Source: Streptomyces monomycini
Lineage (GTDB): Bacteria > Actinomycetota > Actinomycetes > Streptomycetales > Streptomycetaceae
Direction of reading: 5' to 3'
Assembly (NCBI RefSeq): GCF_022271435.1
Contig: NZ_JAFIQY010000011.1
Coordinates: 1-64,000, forward strand
DNA: 64,000 nt
The notes beneath the pieces are model-generated. The model saw nothing but the letters and a program-made list of their open reading frames with translations. It made no database searches and was not told the origin of the DNA. Position 1 is the first letter of the stretch. Every line of letters begins with the position of its first letter. Positions 15,980 through 23,750 of this stretch are shown in pieces. Both the position numbers and the translations under genes were made by a program.

Positions 15980-17347
15980 GTGGCCTTGACCCAGCCTCTG
16001 CCGATGGCACCCCCTCCCGCCCACGAGGGCATCCTGCGGCGGCAGTCGCTTCGCGAGTCCGCCGCCCGTACGTACGCGCGCTCGCTCCCCATCGTCCCGG
16101 TGCGTGCCCGCGGGCTGACCATCGAGGGCGCCGACGGCCGCCGCTACCTGGACTGTCTCTCCGGGGCGGGCACCCTGGCGCTCGGCCACAACCACCCCGT
16201 CGTCCTGGAGGCGATCCGCTCCGTCCTGGACTCCGGCGCCCCGCTGCACGTCCTCGACCTGGCCACCCCGGTCAAGGACGCCTTCGTCACCGAACTCTTC
16301 GCCACCCTGCCGCCCGAGTTGGCCGACCACGGCCGCATCCAGTTCTGCGGGCCGGCCGGCACGGACGCCGTCGAGGCCGCCTTCAAGCTCGTACGGACCG
16401 CGACCGGCCGGGACGGGCTCGCGGCCTTCACCGGCGCGTACCACGGCATGACGGCGGGGGCGTTCGCGGCGTCCGGGGGCGCGCGCGACACCTCCGTGAT
16501 CCGTCTTCCGTATCCGTACGCCTACCGCTGCCCCTTCGGCACCGGCGGCGAACAGGGCGCCGAACTGGCGGCGCGCTGGACCGCGAACGTGCTCGACGAC
16601 GACAAGAGCGGCGTCGCCAGACCGGCCGGAATGATCCTCGAACCGGTCCAGGGCGAGGGCGGGGTGATCCCCGCCCCCGACAGCTGGCTGCGCCGGATGC
16701 GCGAGATCACGGCCGCGCGCGGCATCCCCCTCATCGTGGACGAGGTGCAGACCGGTGTCGGCCGCACCGGCGCGTTCTGGGCCGTCGGACACAGCGGAGT
16801 GGTGCCCGACGTTCTCGTCCTCTCCAAGGCGATCGGCGGCAGCCTGCCGCTCGCGGTCATCGTCTACCGCGAGGAACTGGACACCTGGCGGCCCGGCGCG
16901 CACGCGGGCACCTTCCGCGGCAACCAGCTCGCGATGGCGGCCGGCGCGGCCACCCTCGCGTACGTCAGGGAGAACGACCTGGCACGGCGCGCGGGCGAAC
17001 TGGGTGCCCGGATGACGTCCCGGCTGGACGCGCTGGCCGCCGAGCACGGCTGCATCGGTGACGTACGCGGCCGGGGCCTGATGCTCGGCCTGGAACTGGT
17101 CGACCCGGACGCCGCCCCGGACCTGTCGGGAGCCCGCCCGGCCGCTCCCGCACTGGCCGCGGCCGTCCAGCGGGAGTGCCTCGACCGAGGCCTGATCGTC
17201 GAACTGGGCGGCCGCCACGGGTCGGTGGTCCGGCTGCTGCCCCCGCTCACCATCACCGACGAGCAGGCGGATGCGGTCCTCGACCGCCTCGCCGACGCGC
17301 TGGCGGCGGCCGGGACAGCCGGAGCGTCCTCCGGGGGGACATCGTGA
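15980..17347 (+). CDS. Class III PLP aminotransferase (diaminobutyrate aminotransferase-like), siderophore cluster
   Basis: 455 aa. Fold-type I aminotransferase of the 2,4-diaminobutyrate:2-oxoglutarate type. Visible features are YLDCLSGAGTLALGHNHP near the N-terminus, PVQGEGGVI, the PLP-binding Asp in DEVQTGVGRTG (about residue 254) and the Schiff-base Lys283 in LSKAIGG. In rhizobactin- and schizokinen-type pathways this enzyme supplies diaminobutyrate, which a decarboxylase turns into 1,3-diaminopropane; no decarboxylase gene is present here. The GTG start is chosen because GGAGG lies 11 nt upstream and MALTQPL-type starts are common; a later in-frame ATG is possible. Confidence 0.85.
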   Translation: MALTQPLPMAPPPAHEGILRRQSLRESAARTYARSLPIVPVRARGLTIEGADGRRYLDCLSGAGTLALGHNHPVVLEAIRSVLDSGAPLHVLDLATPVKDAFVTELFATLPPELADHGRIQFCGPAGTDAVEAAFKLVRTATGRDGLAAFTGAYHGMTAGAFAASGGARDTSVIRLPYPYAYRCPFGTGGEQGAELAARWTANVLDDDKSGVARPAGMILEPVQGEGGVIPAPDSWLRRMREITAARGIPLIVDEVQTGVGRTGAFWAVGHSGVVPDVLVLSKAIGGSLPLAVIVYREELDTWRPGAHAGTFRGNQLAMAAGAATLAYVRENDLARRAGELGARMTSRLDALAAEHGCIGDVRGRGLMLGLELVDPDAAPDLSGARPAAPALAAAVQRECLDRGLIVELGGRHGSVVRLLPPLTITDEQADAVLDRLADALAAAGTAGASSGGTS

Positions 17348-17771
17348 GCGGGGGGAGCGGGGTGTTCGGGGGGAGTGAGGGGAGCGGGGGTTCGCTTCGC
17401 TCCGGGCGCGCGGAAGCACGGTGCCGGGCGCGCTGTTGCGCGTCGGCGCCCGGTTGCGCACCGGCGCGCCGCCGCGGACCAGCGCTCCGGTCCTTACGCC
17501 TCCAACGCGCCGCGCCTCTTCGTACGCGTACCGGTACTCGTGATCGTGATCGTGGTGGCGTGCGCGCTCGCGATCGGGTGCGTGGGTCTTCGGCGGCAGG
17601 CGGGCCCGAAAGCCCTGACCAGCCCGGATGTGGAAACCCCTACGGCCGCACCGCTCCTCGTGCGCGCACGGCCGCTCCCCGGCGCGCGCCCGCCCCCTGC
17701 TCAACGTCCTCTCATCGCTCCACCACCGTCCAGACCGCGTCGACCGCGCCGACCCTGCGAGGCACACCCCG
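17348..17771. other. Intergenic gap inside the siderophore cluster
   Basis: This 424-bp gap lies between the aminotransferase and the first synthetase. It starts G-rich and becomes C-rich. A short hydrophobic reading frame near 17540-17590 was noticed but has no ribosome-binding site and no supported start. Nothing else is seen. Confidence 0.4.
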
Positions 17772-20180
17772 ATGAACGAACGCCCCGGCCCCGACGGGAC
17801 TCCGGCCGACGAGCGACGTCTGCCCCGTGAACCCCTGGCCCGGCTGCGGGAACCGGCCGTGCCGCGGCAGAACCGGCGCGCCGGCGCCCACGACAGCGGC
17901 GAGAACGGCGAGCACGGCGGCCACACCGGCTGTGCCGTACGGCTCGGACACCACGAGCGGCACGGCCTCGAGGACTGCCACGGACTCGGCGCCACCCGGG
18001 TCGTCACGGTGTACGGGGACGACGAGACCGACACCGAGATCGACGCCGAGCCCCCGGCCGGGGGCGCCCATGAGAACGCCGCCCGTCAGAGCCCCGCACA
18101 CGACGGTCCCGCGCCCGAGGGCACCGACCCGGTGCGAGCCCCCGCACAGGACCGGCTGGAACATCAGGACCCGGCCGTCGCCGCCGACGCCGCCGGTGCC
18201 GAGAGCCTGCTCCGCTGCTGGATCCGTGAGAGCGGTACGCCCCGCCCGGCCGGCAACCGGCTGCGCCTCCCTCTCGACGCCAGCGCGGCAATTCTGCACG
18301 TACCCGTCCTGTACTGGTCGGAGACCGGCTGGCACCGTCTCGGCGCACCCACCTTGGAAGGCACACCCGCCGACGCCGCGCCCCTGGACGCCGTGACCCT
18401 CGCCGCCCTGCTGCGCCGCGAGGCCGTACGCGGGGGCGCAGGCGACAGCACCGACAGCGCTCCCGGCAGTACGGACAGGGGCAGCAGTGCCCCCGCCAGT
18501 ACGGACAGGGGCAGCAGTGCCCCCGCCAGTACGGACAGGGGCAGCAGTGCCCCCGCCAGTACGGACAGCGTCAGCAGCGGCCCCGCCAGTACGGACACCG
18601 TCACCCGCGCCCTGACCAGTACGGACGACACCGGCACCGCCTCGCTGCCCACCCCGTTGCCCTCCCCGCGGCGGACCACCCCCCACCGAACCGCCCCCGG
18701 TCACCCCGGCGGAACACCGGACAGCGAGAGCGCCGACCTGGTCGGCCGCGTCGCCGACTCCGTACGGCACACCGCGGTGTTCCTCGCCGACCGGCGCGCC
18801 GCCCCGGCCGACGACCTCGACACCTCCCGCTTCCTCGCCGCCGAACAGGCCCTGCTCCTCGGCCACCCCATGCACCCGACCCCCAAGAGCCGGGAGGGCC
18901 TGACCGACGCGGAGACACGCGCCTACTCCCCGGAACTGCGCGGCGCGTTCCGCCTGCACTGGACGGCCGTCCACCAGGACGTGTTCGCCGCGGCCTCGGC
19001 CTGGACCGAGCGCGGCCGGACCGTCCCCGCTGAACAGCTGGCCGCCCGGCTCGCCGAAGGAGCACCCCAGGCGCCCGCCGGCACCCTGCCGCTGCCGATG
19101 CACCCGTGGCAGGCACACCAGCTCGGCCACCGCCCGGACATCGCCGAGATGTACGAGACGGGCCACCTCCACGACCTGGGCCCCGGCGGCCCCGCCTGGC
19201 ACCCCACCTCCTCCGTACGCACCGTCTTCCGGCCCGGCCGCGACGCCATGCTCAAGCTCTCCCTGGGCGTGCGCATCACCAACTCCCGCCGTGACAACCT
19301 CCGCAAGGAACTGGAACGCGGCGTCGAGGTGCACCGGCTGCTGCGCACCGGCCTGGCCGCACAGTGGCGGGCGGCCTTCCCCGGCCCCCCGGGCTTCGAC
19401 ATCGTCCGCGACCCGGCCTGGTTCGGTGTCACCGGAGCCGGCGGCGAGCCGGTGCACGGCCTGGACGTGGTCGTCCGGCACAACCCCTTCGACGCCGCCG
19501 ACGACGCCGTCTGCATCGCCGCGCTCACCTCGCCCCGCCCCTGGCCCGGCCGCACCGGCCTGCGTTCCCGTCTGGCCGACGTCATCGGCAGGCTCACCGC
19601 CCGCACCGGGCGGCCCGCGGGCGCCGTCGCCACCGAGTGGTTCCTGCGCTACCTCGAAGCGGTGGTACGGCCCGTCCTCTGGCTCGACGGCACCGCGGGC
19701 GTCGCGCTCGAAGCACACCAGCAGAACACCCTGGTGCTGCTGGACCGGGACGGCTGGCCCGCCGGCGGCCGCTACCGGGACAACCAGGGCTACTACTTCC
19801 GCGAGTCGCGCCGTACGGAGCTGGAACGGCGACTGCCCGGCATCGGCTCCACCAGCGACACCTTCGTCACCGACGAGGTCACCGACGAACGCTTCGCCTA
19901 CTACCTCGGCATCAACAACGTCCTCGGCCTCATCGGCGCTTTCGGCTCCCAGCGCCTGGCCGCCGAGAAGGTGCTCCTCGCGGCCTTCCGGCGGTTCCTC
20001 ACCGACGCCGCCACCGGGCCGGCGGAACACCGTTCGCCGCTGCCCGGCCGGCTCCTGGAAGCCCGCACCCTGCGCTGCAAGGCCAACCTGCTGACCCGGC
20101 TGCGCGGCCTCGACGAACTCGTCGGCCCCGTCGACACCCAGTCCGTCTACGTCACCATCCCCAACCCCCTGCACCCCTGA
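17772..20180 (+). CDS. IucA/IucC-family NIS siderophore synthetase (first copy)
   Basis: 802 aa. ATP-dependent synthetase that condenses a carboxylic acid (typically citrate) with an amine or hydroxylamine in NRPS-independent siderophore assembly. Family motifs are present: GHPMHPTPKSR (about 365), LPMHPWQAHQ, KLSLGVRITNSRRDN (about 495), EAHQQN (about 650) and RDNQGYYF (about 673). It is longer than the usual 580-620 residues. The N-terminal 130 residues are hydrophilic, and residues of about 233-310 form a repeat-rich Ser/Thr/Asp/Pro insert. The start is ATG at 17772 with a weak CGAGG upstream. Sub-type (A, B or C) and substrate cannot be fixed from sequence reading. Confidence 0.9.
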   Translation: MNERPGPDGTPADERRLPREPLARLREPAVPRQNRRAGAHDSGENGEHGGHTGCAVRLGHHERHGLEDCHGLGATRVVTVYGDDETDTEIDAEPPAGGAHENAARQSPAHDGPAPEGTDPVRAPAQDRLEHQDPAVAADAAGAESLLRCWIRESGTPRPAGNRLRLPLDASAAILHVPVLYWSETGWHRLGAPTLEGTPADAAPLDAVTLAALLRREAVRGGAGDSTDSAPGSTDRGSSAPASTDRGSSAPASTDRGSSAPASTDSVSSGPASTDTVTRALTSTDDTGTASLPTPLPSPRRTTPHRTAPGHPGGTPDSESADLVGRVADSVRHTAVFLADRRAAPADDLDTSRFLAAEQALLLGHPMHPTPKSREGLTDAETRAYSPELRGAFRLHWTAVHQDVFAAASAWTERGRTVPAEQLAARLAEGAPQAPAGTLPLPMHPWQAHQLGHRPDIAEMYETGHLHDLGPGGPAWHPTSSVRTVFRPGRDAMLKLSLGVRITNSRRDNLRKELERGVEVHRLLRTGLAAQWRAAFPGPPGFDIVRDPAWFGVTGAGGEPVHGLDVVVRHNPFDAADDAVCIAALTSPRPWPGRTGLRSRLADVIGRLTARTGRPAGAVATEWFLRYLEAVVRPVLWLDGTAGVALEAHQQNTLVLLDRDGWPAGGRYRDNQGYYFRESRRTELERRLPGIGSTSDTFVTDEVTDERFAYYLGINNVLGLIGAFGSQRLAAEKVLLAAFRRFLTDAATGPAEHRSPLPGRLLEARTLRCKANLLTRLRGLDELVGPVDTQSVYVTIPNPLHP
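18468..18627 (+). repeat. In-frame 30-bp tandem repeat, about 5.3 units
   Basis: Units starting at 18468, 18498, 18528, 18558 and 18588 each begin AGTACGGACA. The second and third are identical and the later ones diverge. They encode the 10-residue repeat STDRGSSAPA within the first NIS synthetase. Because 30 is a multiple of 3, copy-number change keeps the frame. Confidence 0.95.
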
Positions 20181-20405
20181 CCCCCGTCCGGTCCCGGCCC
20201 TGTCCCGCTCCCGACACCTGTCCCAGCCCCCGTCCTGACCGAACCCCGGGCCCGCCTTCAGCCCCTGCTCCACCCGTCCCCGGCCCGGCGCACGGCTGTA
20301 CCGGGCCCTCCACCCTCCCCACCCCTCAGTCCCGCCCATTCCCCGACTCCCCGTCCGCCCACCCCGTGACCTCGTGAGGAGGCCCGGAAAGGAGAGAGCG
20401 CCACC
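20181..20405 (+). other. C-rich, G-poor spacer between synthetase and acyltransferase genes
   Basis: From 20181 to about 20375 the + strand is dominated by C with few G, unlike the surrounding coding DNA. Such tracts resemble Rho-utilisation sites in the nascent RNA. A good GGAG ribosome-binding site (20391-20394) follows for the next gene. No gene is seen. Confidence 0.5.
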
Positions 20406-21161
20406 GTGCCCCCCACCGAATCCGGCATCGATCCAGGATCCGAAGAAGCCTTCGACCACCCCCTCGAAACCTCTCCGGACGACGCGCTCGACGACACCCT
20501 CGACCTGCACCTGCCGCCCGACATCACGGCGCTCTTCAGCGAAGCGCCCCTCTCCGCCCCCACCGGCCCGGCCGACAGCCCGGGCCGCGGAGTCCTGCTC
20601 GACCACGTCGCCGACTGGGGGCCGGCGGCCACCGTCGCCGGGCCGTTCCAACTCGTACCGGTACGCCTCGAACGCGATCTGCCGCTGATCTCCGCCTGGA
20701 TGAACGACCCCGCCGTCGCGGCGTTCTGGGAACTGGCCGGGCCCCAGACGATCACCGCCGCCCACCTGCGCGCCCAGCTCGACGGTGACGGACGCAGCGT
20801 GCCCTGCCTCGGCGTACTCAGCGGTGTCCCCATGAGCTACTGGGAGGTCTACCGCGCCGACCTGGACCCGATCGCCCGCCACTACCCGGCCCGTCCGCAC
20901 GACACGGGGCTGCACCTGCTGATCGGGGGCGTCGCCGACCGGGGCCGCGGCATCGGGACCACGCTGCTGCGGGCCGCCGCCGATCTCGTACTGGACCACC
21001 GCCCGCGGTGCGGCCGGGTCGTCGCCGAGCCCGACCTGCGCAATGTCCCGTCCGTCGCCGCCTTCCTCGGCGCCGGATTCCGCTACGGCGACGAGATCGA
21101 CCTGCCCGACAAACGCGCGGCCCTCATGGTCCGCGACCGTGTCCACCGCCACCTCCTATGA
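20406..21161 (+). CDS. AlcB/RhbD-type GNAT acyltransferase of siderophore biosynthesis
   Basis: 251 aa. After a 75-residue acidic N-terminus comes the GNAT-fold siderophore acyltransferase domain. HYPARPHDTGLHLLIGG, the RGRGIGTTLL acetyl-CoA loop, VVAEPDLRN and FLGAGFRY match the AlcB/IucB/RhbD family. These enzymes N-acylate hydroxylated diamines or lysine to make the hydroxamate group. GTG start with GGAG 11 nt upstream. Its presence implies a hydroxamate siderophore, and hence an N-monooxygenase that must be encoded elsewhere. Confidence 0.88.
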   Translation: MPPTESGIDPGSEEAFDHPLETSPDDALDDTLDLHLPPDITALFSEAPLSAPTGPADSPGRGVLLDHVADWGPAATVAGPFQLVPVRLERDLPLISAWMNDPAVAAFWELAGPQTITAAHLRAQLDGDGRSVPCLGVLSGVPMSYWEVYRADLDPIARHYPARPHDTGLHLLIGGVADRGRGIGTTLLRAAADLVLDHRPRCGRVVAEPDLRNVPSVAAFLGAGFRYGDEIDLPDKRAALMVRDRVHRHLL

Positions 21162-21390
21162 CCGCCCCCGCCCCACGCGCCCGCCGCCGACGTTCCCCCG
21201 CCGGCGGTTCCCGCCTGCCCACGTGCCGCCTCTCGGCCTCCAGCTGCCTGCCCTCCAACCCGCCGCCTCCGCCCCTCGCCCGCTCCGTCCCCTCCGCCCG
21301 CACCTTTCGCACTGCCCGCGTCTCCACACCTGACCCCACTTCTCCGCGCACTGTCCGTGTCGCTCAGGTCTCGTCCCCAGGAGTCCCGCC
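21162..21390 (+). other. Second C-rich, G-poor spacer in the siderophore cluster
   Basis: This 229-bp stretch has C runs and sparse G on the + strand, like the 20181-20375 spacer, and is a candidate Rho-loading region. An ATG overlapping the preceding stop opens a low-complexity Pro/Ser/Arg frame that I do not regard as a gene. AGGAG at its end serves the next gene. Confidence 0.45.
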
Positions 21391-23709
21391 TTGCGTCCTT
21401 CTTCCGAACCCCTCCATAGCCCCGCTTCCGGTGCCGGCGACTCCGGCGGCGACAGCGCGGGCCCCCGCCACCCCGGCGGCGAAGGCCCCGAGGTCACCGC
21501 TCCCGGCGGCAGCCACCACAGCCGCCCCGGAGTAGGCGACCCCGACCCTGACTCCCTCCCCGATCCCGACTTCACTCCCGATCCCGAGGTCACCCCCGAC
21601 CCCGTTTCCGCCCCCGATCCCGTCTCCGCCTCCGATCCCCTTTCCGCCCCCGCCTCCGTACCCGAGCCCGCCCCCGCACCCGCCTCCAGCCCCCCGAGCG
21701 CCGCCGACCCCACGACCGTCGCGCCCACGGCCACCGGCCACGCCTTCCCCACCCCCGGAGCTTCCACCACGTCCGAAGCCCCAGGGGGCGAACCGCCCGG
21801 CGACGAGGCGGACAGCCACCGTGCATGGCAGAGAGCCGCTCGCCGGCTGCTCGCCAAGATCCTGGCGGAGTTCGCCTACGAGGAGATCATCACCCCGGAA
21901 CCCGACCCGAGCATCGCCTCCGTCCCCGGCTGGCGCGACGGACACGGCGCCCCCGGCGGCACCTCCGACAGCACCCCCGGCAGCACCACGGGCAGTCCCC
22001 CCGGCCGTACCGCCGGCAGCGCCCCGCATCACGCCCCGCACGCCGGCGCCACTCCCGAGCCCACCACCGACGGCTCCCGCTCCTACCGGCTGCGGCTGAG
22101 TGACGACGTCACTTACCGCTTCCGGGCCCGGCGCGGCGCGTACGGGCACTGGCGTATCGACCCCGACTCCATCACCCCCACAGGCGACCCCCTTCACTTC
22201 CTCTTCCACGCCCACGACAACGTCCTGAGCCTGTCCGGCGACACGACCGGCCACCTCATCCGCGAGCTGACCGCCACGCTCGCCGCCGACACGCGCCTGG
22301 ACGCCACGGCCCTCAGCGCGGCGGAACTCGCCGACCTCGACTACGCCGCCCTGGAAGGCCACCAGACCGGCCACCCCTGGCTCGTCGCCAACAAGGGGCG
22401 GCTGGGCTTCTCGGCGACCGACGCCGCCGTGTGGTCACCCGAGGCCCGCACCCCGCAGCGGCTGCCCTGGATCGCCGCACACCGCCGGCTGGCCGTCTAC
22501 CGGGGTGTGCCGGCCCTGGCCACCCCTGATCGTCTCTACGCCGATGAACTCACCCCCGCCGTTCGTGCCGCCTTCGCCCGCACCCTCTCCTCGCAGGGCC
22601 TCGACCCCGCCGACTACCTCTACCTCCCCGTCCACCCCTGGCAGTGGGACGAGACCGTCGCGCCCCTCTTCGCCCCCCAACTCGCCGACAAATCCATCGT
22701 CCCACTCACCACTGACAACGACCTGCGACTGCCCCAGCAGTCCATCCGCACCTTCCTCAACACCAGCCGCCCCAGGGCCCGTACGGTCAAGCTCCCGCTC
22801 TCCGTCCTCAACACCCTGGTCTGGCGCGGCCTGCCGACCGAACGCACCATCGCCGCCCCCGCCGTCACCGCCTGGGTCCACGGCCTGCGCGACGCCGACC
22901 CGTACCTGCGCGACGAGACCCGGGTGATCCTGCTCGGCGAGATCGCGTCCGTCACCGTCGAACACCCCCTGTACGACCGGCTACCCGGCGTCCCGTACCA
23001 GTACAAGGAACTGCTGGGCTGCATCTGGCGGGAGCCGATCAGCCGCTGTCTGGACCCGGGGGAGCGGGCCCGGACCCTGGCCGCGCTCCTGCAGACCGAC
23101 CCGCACGGGCGGGCTTTAACCGCCGAGCTGGTGCACCGTTCCGGCCTGGCGCCCCGCGTCTGGCTGCGCCACCTCTTCGCCGCCCTGCTGCCGCCCCTGC
23201 TGCACTTCCTCTACCAGTACGGCACGGTCTTCTCCCCGCACGGCGAGAACGCCATCGTCGTCTTCGACCAGCAGGACGTCCCCACCCGCCTCGCGGTCAA
23301 GGACTTCGTCGACGACGTCAACACCAGCGCGGAGCCGCTGCCGGAGCACGCCACGATGCCCGCCGACGTCCGCGCGGTCCTGCTCACCGAAGCGCCGGAC
23401 TTCCTCACCCAGTTCATCCATTCCGGTCTCTTCGTCGGGGTCTTCCGCTACCTGGCCCCGCTCTGCGAGGAGCAACTCGCGGTCCCGGAAGCCGAGTTCT
23501 GGTCCCTCGTGCGGGCGGAGATCCTGCGCCACCAGGGACGCTTCCCGCACCTGAAGAAACGCCACGAGACCTTCGACCTGCTCACGCCCCGGATCGCCCG
23601 GCTCTGCCTGAACCGCAACCGGCTCCACCTCGACGGATACCGCGACCGTGCCCAGCGCCCGCACGCCGCCGTCCACGGCACCGTGCCGAACCCCCTCCAC
23701 CACCCGTGA
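21391..23709 (+). CDS. IucA/IucC-family NIS siderophore synthetase (second copy)
   Basis: 772 aa. Family motifs are GHPWLVANKGRLGFS (about 325), PVHPWQWD, KLPLSVLNTLVWRG (about 467), HGENAIVVF (about 617) and KDFVDD. The core starts near residue 145. Before it lies a Pro/Asp/Ser/Ala-rich extension with six-residue PDPxxx repeats. The start is TTG at 21391, supported by AGGAG about 8 nt upstream; a later start would shorten only the low-complexity extension. Codon 576 (23116-23118) is TTA, the rare leucine codon read by the bldA tRNA. With the first synthetase it should form the two condensation steps of a dihydroxamate-type siderophore. Confidence 0.9.
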   Translation: MRPSSEPLHSPASGAGDSGGDSAGPRHPGGEGPEVTAPGGSHHSRPGVGDPDPDSLPDPDFTPDPEVTPDPVSAPDPVSASDPLSAPASVPEPAPAPASSPPSAADPTTVAPTATGHAFPTPGASTTSEAPGGEPPGDEADSHRAWQRAARRLLAKILAEFAYEEIITPEPDPSIASVPGWRDGHGAPGGTSDSTPGSTTGSPPGRTAGSAPHHAPHAGATPEPTTDGSRSYRLRLSDDVTYRFRARRGAYGHWRIDPDSITPTGDPLHFLFHAHDNVLSLSGDTTGHLIRELTATLAADTRLDATALSAAELADLDYAALEGHQTGHPWLVANKGRLGFSATDAAVWSPEARTPQRLPWIAAHRRLAVYRGVPALATPDRLYADELTPAVRAAFARTLSSQGLDPADYLYLPVHPWQWDETVAPLFAPQLADKSIVPLTTDNDLRLPQQSIRTFLNTSRPRARTVKLPLSVLNTLVWRGLPTERTIAAPAVTAWVHGLRDADPYLRDETRVILLGEIASVTVEHPLYDRLPGVPYQYKELLGCIWREPISRCLDPGERARTLAALLQTDPHGRALTAELVHRSGLAPRVWLRHLFAALLPPLLHFLYQYGTVFSPHGENAIVVFDQQDVPTRLAVKDFVDDVNTSAEPLPEHATMPADVRAVLLTEAPDFLTQFIHSGLFVGVFRYLAPLCEEQLAVPEAEFWSLVRAEILRHQGRFPHLKKRHETFDLLTPRIARLCLNRNRLHLDGYRDRAQRPHAAVHGTVPNPLHHP
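21541..21680 (+). repeat. Degenerate 18-bp coding repeat (PDPxxx)
   Basis: GATCCCGA/GACCCC-type units recur about every 18 bp and encode alternating PDP, PDF/PDPV and SAPDPV segments in the N-terminal extension of the second NIS synthetase. Confidence 0.7.
23116..23118 (+). promoter_or_regulatory. In-frame TTA (bldA-dependent) codon
   Basis: This Leu codon in the context CAC GGG CGG GCT TTA ACC GCC is in frame with the second NIS synthetase (offset 1725 from its start). It is the only in-frame TTA I found in the well-supported genes of the window. In Streptomyces, TTA codons are read by the developmentally regulated bldA tRNA. Confidence 0.85.
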
Positions 23710-23735
23710 CCGAGCAGACTGTCAGTGGGCCCGCG

Positions 23736-23741
23736 TAGGGT
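23736..23741 (+). promoter_or_regulatory. -10 box (TAGGGT) of dinG
   Basis: TAGGGT ends 9 nt before the dinG ATG and no Shine-Dalgarno lies between, so the transcript is leaderless or nearly so. It gives dinG its own promoter downstream of the siderophore genes. Confidence 0.5.
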
Positions 23742-23750
23742 GGCAACGCT

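Noticed and set aside
17540..17830. Short hydrophobic frame (VLVIVIVVACALAIGC) between aminotransferase and synthetase
   Set aside because: No start codon with a ribosome-binding site, and the frame continues into the synthetase in the wrong phase.
21159..21535. ORF starting ATGA-overlapped with the acyltransferase stop
   Set aside because: The product is a Pro/Ser/Arg low-complexity chain that runs into the second synthetase in another frame; no ribosome-binding site.
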